Part shown: piece after piece, positions 9,220-16,404 of the stretch
How positions within the stretch are numbered: the stretch's first letter is position 1
Layout: the number at the start of each line of letters is the position of its first letter
Source of the DNA: Enterococcus villorum
GTDB taxonomy: Bacteria; Bacillota; Bacilli; Lactobacillales; Enterococcaceae
Direction of reading: 5' to 3'
Assembly (NCBI RefSeq): GCF_007990225.1
Contig: NZ_BJWF01000016.1
Coordinates: 1-53,518, forward strand
Length of the DNA: 53,518 bases
The notes under the pieces: model-generated
What the model was told of the DNA's origin: nothing
The model's database searches: none
Seen by the model: only the letters and a program-made list of their open reading frames with translations
Made by a program: the position numbers and the translations under genes

Positions 9220-9327
9220 TCTTGTTATAACAGTATTTTCATTATTTATTTCCTTGATCAATGTTTATCCCAGCGTCTATACTAAAAAAGACTGGAATAG
9301 AAGAGTTTAGCTCCGAGAGATAAGAAA

Positions 9328-9365
9328 AAATTCATGCAAATTACTTTTTAAATTTTTGTGAATTT
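9328..9365. terminator. Weak terminator-like hairpin downstream of the Rgg-type gene
   Basis: On the minus strand AAATTCA pairs with TGAATTT, with inner pairing CAAA/TTTG and a following T-run. It lies about 77 bases past the regulator stop. Its sequence resembles that near 6510-6555. The rest of 9220-9441 shows nothing else I can name. Confidence 0.4.
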
Positions 9366-9441
9366 CGGCTTATTTTTCAAAGGAATTGCTTCTTGAATAC
9401 CGTAGATTGTTATAAAAATCCTCACTATTCTACTAAATTCC

Positions 9442-10371
9442 CTAAAAAAACGATAGCTCATAAGCAGTCAGCTCTTCAAAAAATTGGGGGGTGATATGAT
9501 AGATTTTTTCAAATTTCTTTAACTTATTTCTAATTTCTTCTATTAATTGTTTTTCTCCTATCAGCTCTAACCCTTTCATAATAGTTAATATCTGCTTTTT
9601 TTCTTGGCGACCTTTTCTTTCTAAGTAAAGAATTAATGCATGGTAGAAACGATAAGTTATGCTACTATTATGTACAATAAATGATTCATGCTGCATTTCG
9701 TGAAATTTTTCGAGATATTGCTTCGCTAAATGACCGTGTTTTCTCTCTAGCATTAAAAGAAATGCCTGATGATAAAGATAAGATAAAACGGGATTGAAAA
9801 TCTCATTCCCTTTGATTTTAGCTAACTTATGATTGACTTCTGAAATGCGTTGGCGAATATAAGCTGTATCAAATAAAAAAAGTAATGAAGCAAAACTGAC
9901 CATTTCAAATCGTCCCCACTCCTCTACTTTTTCCAAATAATCTTTTAAAATTTTTAGATATTCTCTATCCTTTTTATTTAAACTTCTTTCATCTTCTAAT
10001 CCATTGGACCAATGATAAGTTTTAACGATCAAATAGTTTCTTACATCGGCTATATCATTGGAAACAGCTATTTTTTTTCTAAGTTTTTGCAAATGATATT
10101 TTGAAGAAATTTTCTCCTTATTATTTACTTTCATTATTGCATTCATTTCTATGTTTTTTCTCTCAATGGAATCATCTTCTAAATAAAACAAAAATTCATC
10201 CACATTCACATTCAATCGATCTAATATTTCCAATAAAATAGTGAACGGTATATTTCTTTCGCCGTTTTCGTACTTTGCGATAGATTCTCTACTAGTTATA
10301 TTATGTGCTAAATTTTTCTGAGAAAACCCTCTATCTTTACGAATTTTCCTTAACAATTCATGGATTTCCAT
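9442..10371 (-). CDS. Rgg/GadR/MutR-family transcriptional regulator
   Basis: A 309-residue protein. Residues 5-60 form an XRE-type helix-turn-helix (LLRKIRKDRGFSQKNLAHNI, YENGERNIPFTILLEILDRL). The remainder is all-helical with repeat character, as in the TPR-like C-terminal domain of Rgg proteins that bind short hydrophobic peptides. A strong AGGAGGT site precedes ATG 10371. It is divergent from the peptide/transport gene set at 10.6-14.8 kb and is the likely controller of it. The family is known to activate bacteriocin, competence or virulence genes in response to pheromones. Target and ligand here are inference. Confidence 0.85.
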   Translation of the reverse strand: MEIHELLRKIRKDRGFSQKNLAHNITSRESIAKYENGERNIPFTILLEILDRLNVNVDEFLFYLEDDSIERKNIEMNAIMKVNNKEKISSKYHLQKLRKKIAVSNDIADVRNYLIVKTYHWSNGLEDERSLNKKDREYLKILKDYLEKVEEWGRFEMVSFASLLFLFDTAYIRQRISEVNHKLAKIKGNEIFNPVLSYLYHQAFLLMLERKHGHLAKQYLEKFHEMQHESFIVHNSSITYRFYHALILYLERKGRQEKKQILTIMKGLELIGEKQLIEEIRNKLKKFEKIYHITPQFFEELTAYELSFF

Positions 10372-10582
10372 AATACCTCCTATTATTTATTTTTTTTTAT
10401 GAGAAAATATGTACCAAAAGAAAAAAAATCATTATTTCTCTTTATAATAATACTTGAGAAAGAAAAAAAAGAAAAGGAGGTATCTTCACATAAATTCATC
10501 CTATAGTTGCATTATTTTCAAATTCCACGAAAAGATCAACATAACCATTTTTTAAAATTTCTATTTGTAAAGTGAGTATCTT
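10372..10582. promoter_or_regulatory. Divergent control region with mirrored SD sequences
   Basis: 211 very AT-rich bases between the regulator and the first thioredoxin-like gene. ATACCTCCT near the regulator start mirrors AGGAGGTAT at 10476-10484. The latter is an AAGGAGG site (10474-10480) with no ATG/GTG/TTG at normal distance. A TATAAT (10443-10448) faces the plus strand, without a good -35. A 21-codon frame opens at ATA 10490. Operators for the regulator would be expected here but I cannot define one. Confidence 0.4.
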
Positions 10583-11094
10583 ATGAAAAAATTTTTTTAT
10601 TCCTTTTTGCTCTTATCTAGTTTAATAAGTAACAGTATCTTATTTTATTCTAGATACTGCTTAAAAGAAGTAAATAATGAACAAAAAAAGAAATAATAAC
10701 ATTAAAACAGTCGTATCCACAAATTTATGATTACTTACCTTCAAAATTACCTTCAAAATTCCTAGAAGAGGTTAAAAATGGAGAAGAAATAATCGTCTAT
10801 GTTGGGCGATCTTCTTGCAGTGATTGTCTCATTTTTGAACCAAAATTCATTGAAATAATTAAACGTGAACATCTAGAAAATAAAATTTACTATCTAAATA
10901 TAGCAAAAATTAGGAAAAATGAAAAAGAATGGAACACGTTTAAAAACACATTTGGTATCCAATATACCCCTGCATTAGCAAGATTTAAAAATGGTAAACT
11001 ATTTTCTAAAATAGAATGGACTCCTGAAAAAGGAGCCGACCTAAATGATTTTGAAACTTGGATAAGTAGTAATGATTTGAATGGGAGGATATAA
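10583..11094 (+). pseudogene. Membrane-anchored thioredoxin-like protein, split by a -1 frame change at an A7 tract
   Basis: The N-terminal part (ATG 10583, stop 10694-10696) encodes a 37-residue signal-anchor, MKKFFYSFLLLSSLISNSI, then SRYCLKEVNNEQKKK. The thioredoxin-like part continues in the -1 frame from 10690 to 11094: VYVGRSSCSDC, FGIQYTPALARF (cis-Pro-like TP) and a C-terminal helix. Fused, the protein is about 170 residues with an outward-facing CSDC active site, like bacteriocin accessory thioredoxin-fold proteins. The junction is CAAAAAAAG, which contains the A AAA AAG heptamer in the correct phase for -1 slippage; one extra A would also restore the frame. It is therefore either a programmed frameshift gene, a broken gene or a sequence error. 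It starts the island operon. Confidence 0.65.
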
Positions 11095-11095
11095 C

Positions 11096-11812
11096 ATGTT
11101 AACTGTCGCAAATGTACATTTTTCTTATGAAAAGACGCCGATTTTGAAAGGAGTTTCAATATCTCTTGCCACTCATGAAATTATTGGTTTGGTAGGACCA
11201 AACGGAAGTGGAAAAACTACTCTAATTAGAGCTATCATGAATATTTTAGAACCATCTTTTGGAGAAATAAAAATAAATCATAAGCTTAATACACTACCCC
11301 AGGTACAAAAAGAGGTCATGTATCTTTCAAGCGATGATGTGTTGCCAGAATTTTTGACAGGACAAGAATATTTATTGTTATTATTATCCCTGTATAAAAA
11401 AAATAATAATGAACTTTTACTATCGAAACTTTTGAATTACTATTCTATGGATCATTTGTTTTATAAATTAATTGAGAGTTACTCTCATGAAACAAAGAAA
11501 AAATTGCAATTAATTTGTGCTTTTATTATTCAGCCTAATTTATTAATTATTGACGAAACGTTAAATGGCATAGACATTGAAGCGAGAGAAATTACGAAGA
11601 GACTCTTAACAAAACTCCTAGAAAAGCATACCGCAATTTTTCTGTGTACACATGATTTTAGTTTGGTGGAGGAACTTAAATCTCGAGCTATCTTAATTCA
11701 TAATGGTGAAATTTATTATGATTCTAATGAATATCTCAATAATCATCAGAATCTACGAGAAATATTTTACGATATGATAAAAACAGGAGATATTGATTAT
11801 GATTTGGACTGA
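11096..11812 (+). CDS. ABC transporter ATP-binding protein of the peptide island
   Basis: A 238-residue ATPase. The start is ATG 11096, 8 bases after GGGAGG and one base after the upstream stop. Walker A is GPNGSGKTT (about residues 36-44), and Walker B with the D-loop is LLIIDETLNGID. The signature segment reads SYSHETKKKLQL, where canonical LSGGQ or 'SxGMKKK' would be expected, so the signature glycine is missing. The H-loop His is present (LCTHDFS). It pairs with the next gene, overlapping by 14 bases. Likely role: energising export of, or self-protection from, the island's peptide. Substrate is inferred from context only. Confidence 0.85.
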   Translation: MLTVANVHFSYEKTPILKGVSISLATHEIIGLVGPNGSGKTTLIRAIMNILEPSFGEIKINHKLNTLPQVQKEVMYLSSDDVLPEFLTGQEYLLLLLSLYKKNNNELLLSKLLNYYSMDHLFYKLIESYSHETKKKLQLICAFIIQPNLLIIDETLNGIDIEAREITKRLLTKLLEKHTAIFLCTHDFSLVEELKSRAILIHNGEIYYDSNEYLNNHQNLREIFYDMIKTGDIDYDLD

Positions 11813-13217
11813 TTCCAAAGAGTTATTATTACTTTATCTATCCTTTTTTCGAAGAAAAGTTTTAAATGCTGGAATTCTTAAAGAAAAGATAAACAAATAT
11901 TTTATCCTCTCTATCCTTTTTTTAGTATGGTTTGCTGTAATATTTTTATCCTACTCATTTTTTAATTCGATGATCCAGTTAGAAGAGAATTTTACTCTTA
12001 TTATCAATTTCTACGCTCTAACTACATTTATCTATTCAATTGTTTCTTTTAGTTTTGTAAAAGTTCTTTTTCTCAAATCCTATGATTTATTGATCATAAC
12101 CATTCAATTACCCGTATCAAATAAATCTAGAAGAAATTCCTTACTACTTTTCGAATTTATTATCGTTTTTTCTTTTGTTTTTGGATTGATTTCTCCTTTG
12201 ATTATTGGATTCATTTTGAAAACGAATATAAGTTTCTTAACTAGTATTCTCACAAACACTTTATTTGTTATCCTAACCACCTATTGTGTATTGAATTTTT
12301 TCTATCATTTGTTTTTCTATTTTTTTGAAAAAATTAATGTACCACTCAATCACTACTTCATTACTATATTAAGTTTATCTTTATTATTATTAGTCGGAAT
12401 TAATCAATATAAAAAATGGGGCGAACATTTGATTTCAAATTACTACGGTGAAAAAAGACAATTTATTTTACCTTTGATTTTCAATGACTTATCGAAGAAA
12501 TATACTTTTACAATAGCAATGGGCATTTGCTTCATTTTAAATACGTTACTTCTTATCTTTACTAGTGTTATTTCCTCTAACCAAGTAATAGAAAATAAGA
12601 AATATTTCCAGATTACAGAAAAATCAATCCAAAGCTTTAATTGGAAATTAGCTTATGTAAAACGTACATTTAGATTAAAAGAAAATTATTTGATATTCGG
12701 GTTATGTCTCATCGCTTATGCTATTGGATACTTAAATCATTCTATTGTGTCCTCAGATGTATTCTTACTCCTAACTTTTAACAGCTTATATTCTGTCACA
12801 CAAACAGATAAACTTCGACTTTTATTAAAGATTCACAAAATCTATTCTGCCAAACAAGAATATCTTTTTTTAATCGTTTCAAATTTGTTATTTTCTTATC
12901 TATTTTCTTCACCTTTTATTATTTCAGAAGCCTTTTTAGTAAGAGATATAAAAAAACTACTATTGTTTATTTTGTTCGCATTTGTATTAGTTATTTATTT
13001 TACAATGATCAGCATTATGTTTCCTCCTACCTTTGATAATCCTATTAGCATAACCTTAGGAATAACAATTACAACCATTTTTTCCTTTTTAATCGTATTA
13101 ATTTTTATATTTTTAAATTTAACCCAGACAGTACAAGTCTTTTCGATATTTTTTCTCTTGATCGCTATTGTTGTTCAAAGCATTCGCATCCTAAGTCAAT
13201 ATGAAAGGAATGGTTAG
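11799..13217 (+). CDS. ABC transporter permease of the peptide island
   Basis: A 472-residue protein with about twelve strongly hydrophobic segments and few charged loops. The start is ATG 11799, 8 bases after AGGAGA, overlapping the ATPase gene. The in-frame TTG 11793 is only two bases from the site and is less likely. I recognise no specific family beyond 'two-gene ABC exporter permease'; size and partner resemble permeases of peptide-toxin clusters such as the SkfE/SkfF pair. Very AT-rich codons set it apart from the flanking housekeeping genes. Confidence 0.75.
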   Translation: MIWTDSKELLLLYLSFFRRKVLNAGILKEKINKYFILSILFLVWFAVIFLSYSFFNSMIQLEENFTLIINFYALTTFIYSIVSFSFVKVLFLKSYDLLIITIQLPVSNKSRRNSLLLFEFIIVFSFVFGLISPLIIGFILKTNISFLTSILTNTLFVILTTYCVLNFFYHLFFYFFEKINVPLNHYFITILSLSLLLLVGINQYKKWGEHLISNYYGEKRQFILPLIFNDLSKKYTFTIAMGICFILNTLLLIFTSVISSNQVIENKKYFQITEKSIQSFNWKLAYVKRTFRLKENYLIFGLCLIAYAIGYLNHSIVSSDVFLLLTFNSLYSVTQTDKLRLLLKIHKIYSAKQEYLFLIVSNLLFSYLFSSPFIISEAFLVRDIKKLLLFILFAFVLVIYFTMISIMFPPTFDNPISITLGITITTIFSFLIVLIFIFLNLTQTVQVFSIFFLLIAIVVQSIRILSQYERNG

Positions 13218-13222
13218 TTATT

Positions 13223-13525
13223 ATGATAAAAAAAATTCTTTCGAGTTTTATTATCTCCACCACTCTTGTTGCTATTTTGATGGCTGTTCATTTTCTTGTA
13301 GTGTTGTTTTCCTCTCCTGAACCCGGAAAATATCTTGCTTATTTTAAAACAATGTTTTTTGAAAATATAACAAACCCAGATGGTAGTATTACCGTTAGTT
13401 TAGGTTTTACAGGAGAAATCCTGCCTATACTAATTTCAATACTATTATTTACCGTTTTCTTTACCTTAACAAGCACTTTTCACTCCATCTTGAAAGAAAG
13501 ACGCTCTCGCTTATTAGGCAAGTAA
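13223..13525 (+). CDS. Small two-helix membrane protein, possible immunity factor
   Basis: A 100-residue protein with transmembrane helices at about residues 7-30 and 66-88 and a basic C-terminus (KERRSRLLGK). It follows the permease by 5 bases with a GAAAGGAA site. No recognised family. Small basic membrane proteins beside bacteriocin transporters are often immunity proteins, which is an inference from position and size only. Confidence 0.6.
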   Translation: MIKKILSSFIISTTLVAILMAVHFLVVLFSSPEPGKYLAYFKTMFFENITNPDGSITVSLGFTGEILPILISILLFTVFFTLTSTFHSILKERRSRLLGK

Positions 13526-13539
13526 ATGGTTCAAGTTCT

Positions 13540-14046
13540 ATGTATCTTATTTTGAAAACAATTCTAAAAACTGTAAAAATAATTAATATTATTTTTTTGT
13601 TCTGTGCCTTTTTTTTAATTTTACTTAGTATATTCGCTTATGATTTCACACTCATTGCAATAACCTTTCATTTCATAATTATCTACTATATTGGAGTGAT
13701 TGGCTCATTTATTATACATGAATGGGCTCATTTTAAATTATTAGACTATCTAAAAATCCCCTATTTTTTAGATGTCAAACCTTGGCGAATGTCTTTTGTA
13801 ACTTTAAAAAAAATGACACCAAAAGTCCAAATAATTATCTCTTTATCAGGACCTTTTTTTTCTGGACTTATCGGATTCTTATTATTGTTCATTAATTACT
13901 TTTTAAACTCAGGTATTATCAATTTTCTAGCATATTTATATTTAGCTCATCTACTTTTTTTATTTCCAATTTTCGGAGATGGAAGAAGTATCTTACACGC
14001 AATCTATAATCACTTTAGGAGGAAAAAACTTGACAGAAGTAATTAG
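13540..14046 (+). CDS. Site-2-protease-like (M50) membrane metalloprotease
   Basis: A 168-residue protein with about five hydrophobic segments. The zinc motif HEWAHF (HExxH) lies at about residues 61-66 in the second or third helix. A late motif FPIFGDGRSI matches the position and form of the 'LDG' metal-ligand motif of M50 intramembrane proteases, with GPFFSGLIG between. At 168 residues it is a minimal M50 protein without a PDZ domain. It overlaps the start of the precursor gene downstream, suggesting coupled expression. Known family role: cleavage of single-pass proteins inside the membrane, including maturation of peptide pheromones by Eep. Inferred substrate: the 90-residue precursor. Confidence 0.75.
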   Translation: MYLILKTILKTVKIINIIFLFCAFFLILLSIFAYDFTLIAITFHFIIIYYIGVIGSFIIHEWAHFKLLDYLKIPYFLDVKPWRMSFVTLKKMTPKVQIIISLSGPFFSGLIGFLLLFINYFLNSGIINFLAYLYLAHLLFLFPIFGDGRSILHAIYNHFRRKKLDRSN

Positions 14047-14302
14047 CAATAAAACAAATCATTTATTGTTTCAAACAAAGTGTTTTTTTGAAAAAAAGAA
14101 AACGAGAATCGTTCGTTCTTTAGACAATGCTCTTATTAAATATGATGCTTGGTTTCTTGTGTTACTTGCAGTAATTATGGTATTAGCACTTGTTATTGCG
14201 ACAGGACTAGCTATTTGGTGTACAGTATATCAAGGAAAAAAATTCTCTGGATCATGGAAATGGGCAAAATCTGGAGTAAGTGTTTCTACAGAATGTAAAT
14301 AA
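14030..14302 (+). CDS. Single-helix precursor with cationic two-Cys tail (candidate bacteriocin/pheromone)
   Basis: A 90-residue protein. The start is TTG 14030, 7 bases after a perfect AGGAGG (14017-14022) inside the protease gene; the in-frame 13979 start has no site. Residues 1-40 are hydrophilic and basic (KCFFEKKKTRIVR), 41-63 form one helix (WFLVLLAVIMVLALVIATGL), and 64-90 form a short tail starting WCTVYQGKKF and ending SVSTECK. The positive N-side predicts N-in, tail-out. The tail has five Lys, three aromatic residues in KFSGSWKW, and Cys64 and Cys89, which could form a 26-residue loop. No known family recognised. Protease before it and thioredoxin-like protein after it fit release of the tail and disulfide formation. 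Confidence 0.7.
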   Translation: MTEVISNKTNHLLFQTKCFFEKKKTRIVRSLDNALIKYDAWFLVLLAVIMVLALVIATGLAIWCTVYQGKKFSGSWKWAKSGVSVSTECK

Positions 14303-14379
14303 AATAAACTAAACTTAAATATGCTAGAAGTTGAAAAATATATTCAAAGAGATCAAACTTTGAGAAATGGAAAAAATCT

Positions 14380-14763
14380 ATGAAAAAAATTATTTCTACA
14401 AGTATTGTAAGTATTATAATTCTTTCATCAACACTCTTTCTTTTTTTGAGAAATATTGTTGATGAAAATTTTTATCATTCAATAGATGCTAATGAGTTAA
14501 ATACCTATTTAATAGAGAATAAAGTATATCTATATTTCTACTCTGATAGCTGTGCTAAGTGTATTTTCTTGAAAGAAAGTCTCAGCAAAGAAGATGTTGC
14601 TCAAATTATTTTAGGTATAAATATTGATGAAGAAAAAAATGAAAGATTAGTTGAAAACTATGGAATTTCCTCAACCCCGACCTTATTAGAATACTCGAAA
14701 GGTAAAATAACTAAACGTATAGAACATTACGAAGATATACTTCAACTTTTATTAAACATATAA
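14380..14763 (+). CDS. Membrane-anchored thioredoxin-like protein
   Basis: A 127-residue protein with an N-terminal signal-anchor (MKKIISTSIVSIIILSSTLF) and a thioredoxin fold carrying YSDSCAKC (CxxC at about residues 55-58) and the cis-proline segment GISSTPTLLEY. It resembles the first, frameshifted protein of the island and PedC-type bacteriocin accessory proteins that assist disulfide formation. The ribosome site is weak; a 20-codon frame (14321-14383) ends in an ATGA overlap with this start and could couple translation. Likely acts outside the membrane on the Cys64-Cys89 precursor tail. Confidence 0.78.
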   Translation: MKKIISTSIVSIIILSSTLFLFLRNIVDENFYHSIDANELNTYLIENKVYLYFYSDSCAKCIFLKESLSKEDVAQIILGINIDEEKNERLVENYGISSTPTLLEYSKGKITKRIEHYEDILQLLLNI

Positions 14764-14777
14764 ACATTTATATTATT

Positions 14778-14880
14778 ATCTAGCAAACTGTCTAAGAACT
14801 AAGTATATGTAATGAAACTTAGAACTCTTAAATTTTCTTCATAGCAACTGAAAGAAAATAACTTGCTAGATTTTTTATTT
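14778..14880 (+). terminator. Three-stem structured terminator region ending the island operon
   Basis: ATCTAGCAA (14778-14786) pairs with TTGCTAGAT (14863-14871) and encloses two hairpins: CTAAGT/ACTTAG (14799-14822) and ATTTTCTT/AAGAAAAT (14832-14859). A long T-rich tract follows to about 14890. It probably ends the operon; the branched form is unusual for a simple terminator. From 14890 to 15197 I see only the promoter listed below and AT-rich DNA. Confidence 0.45.
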
Positions 14881-14983
14881 TAATTTTTTTATTTTCATAC
14901 ACTTATGAAATCAGTCTTAGTAAAACTCCCATTCAAACGAATGCTCAATAACTAGACAACGATTTATTTCCGCAAGCTGTTCT

Positions 14984-15012
14984 TTTTCAAAACCCTTCTT
15001 CTTTGCTATAAT
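14984..15012 (+). promoter_or_regulatory. Promoter upstream of the lipid kinase gene
   Basis: -35 TTTTCA (14984-14989), 17-base spacer, perfect -10 TATAAT (15007-15012) with TGC before it. It leaves an untranslated leader of about 180 bases containing a small ATCAATG/CATTGAT hairpin (15121-15154). Confidence 0.5.
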
Positions 15013-15197
15013 ATCCAAAGGTAAAAATAATATTTATTTTCTTATCTTTGTAGGAAATAAACTATGGAAAACCGACAATAAACATTTTAGTTGCAACTGT
15101 TAAGAGGTTTATACAAAAAAATCAATGGAAACTTTTTTATTTTTATCATTGATATTATGTTGTATTTCTTTTCTGAAATGTGTCGCAGGAGGCAAAA

Positions 15198-16175
15198 ATG
15201 AACTTCCATTACTATCTATTAGTTAACCAAGCTGCTGGAAGTGGGACTGGCAAAAAAGTAGCAGAGAAAATCATTCCATTACTTGAGCAAAAAAAGCTCA
15301 CTTATTCTATCTATTATAGCGAGTATAAAGGACACGATGCACAAATTGCTGAAGAATTAGCTAAAAAAACATTAATAGCCTGGACAGAAGAAGTGCAAGA
15401 ACAAGATAACATATTCCCTCTACTTGTTGTCATTGGTGGCGATGGTACATTGCATCAAGTATTAAATACCTTTTATCATCTAGGCGTTGACTTCCCTGTT
15501 GCCTATATTCCAGCTGGTTCGGGCAATGATTTTGCTCGAGGGATTGGCTTACCTAGAAACGCTGTAAAAGCTTTAGAAAATATCTTGAGCACTCATCAAC
15601 CTCAAGAATTTAATCTCTTATCTTACGAAGAAAAGGTAAGTGAAAAACAAGGAATTGTAGTTAATAACTTTGGGATTGGATTAGATGCTGCAATTGTCCA
15701 TGCGACTAATCACTCCAATGCAAAAAAACAGTTGAATAAATACCATCTAGGATCATTTTCCTATCTTTTATCTATTTTACGTGTCTTTTTTTGCCAAAAG
15801 GGCTTTCCAATTTTAGTTGATATCGGCGGGAAACAAATTGCTTTTGACAAAGCATTTTTATGTACCGCCACAAACCACCCCTATTTTGGTGGGGGAGTGG
15901 CCATTGCCCCTACAGCAGAAATTGCTAAGTCAACGATAGATTTGGTCGTCGTTGAGCGAATCAATTTATTTAAAATTCTTTGGATCGTTCTTTTGTTACT
16001 ACAAAAAAAACAAATGAAATCCAAAAACTTCCATCATTTCACCACAAGTAAATTACGGATCCTTTCTACCGTTCCTCAATATGGACAAGAAGATGGTGAG
16101 GATATGGAAAAACAGCCTTTTGATCTGCAATTATCGACAAAGAAACAATTGTTTTGGTGTGAAGTCTTGCGTTGA
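15198..16175 (+). CDS. YegS/BmrU-type lipid (diacylglycerol-like) kinase
   Basis: A 325-residue protein. The start is ATG 15198, 6 bases after CAGGAGGC. The N-terminal catalytic domain shows VNQAAGSGTG near residue 10, the nucleotide motif VVIGGDGTLHQV and PAGSGNDFARG, all typical of the DAGK catalytic fold. The C-terminal beta-rich domain (about 130-325) includes the GIGLDAAIV and YFGGGVAIAP segments. Known role: phosphorylation of diacylglycerol or a related lipid at the membrane. It is followed by a strong terminator and seems monocistronic. Exact lipid substrate is unknown. Confidence 0.88.
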   Translation: MNFHYYLLVNQAAGSGTGKKVAEKIIPLLEQKKLTYSIYYSEYKGHDAQIAEELAKKTLIAWTEEVQEQDNIFPLLVVIGGDGTLHQVLNTFYHLGVDFPVAYIPAGSGNDFARGIGLPRNAVKALENILSTHQPQEFNLLSYEEKVSEKQGIVVNNFGIGLDAAIVHATNHSNAKKQLNKYHLGSFSYLLSILRVFFCQKGFPILVDIGGKQIAFDKAFLCTATNHPYFGGGVAIAPTAEIAKSTIDLVVVERINLFKILWIVLLLLQKKQMKSKNFHHFTTSKLRILSTVPQYGQEDGEDMEKQPFDLQLSTKKQLFWCEVLR

Positions 16176-16211
16176 TTTATGTTTCATTCTACTGCTTTTC
16201 ATATAAGAACA

Positions 16212-16251
16212 AAAAAATCTCACACCAGATAAAACTGCTGTGAGATTTTTT
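16212..16251. terminator. Terminator after the lipid kinase
   Basis: Inverted repeat AAAAAATCTCACA / TGTGAGATTTTTT with a 14-base loop. Bidirectional; recD2 converges on it. Confidence 0.8.
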
Positions 16252-16404
16252 GCTAATCGATCGAGGTTTAAATACCTCTATAATATATTTTTAATAAACA
16301 GTATTCAAATCAATCGCTATTAAGTGATTCAGTTGCAAAAAGAAAAACCAGTTAGTCAGTTTTTCTTCATAACTGTTGAGATATCTTTTCTATTTCATTT
16401 CCAC

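Noticed and set aside
8929-9261. 110-codon minus-strand ORF overlapping queT
   Set aside because: Crosses the queT promoter and preQ1-like leader in a different frame; no conserved features.
15125-15226. 33-codon hydrophobic ORF (METFLFLSLILCC...) before the lipid kinase gene
   Set aside because: No ribosome site, overlaps the start of the kinase in another frame, and follows AT-rich random-like sequence.
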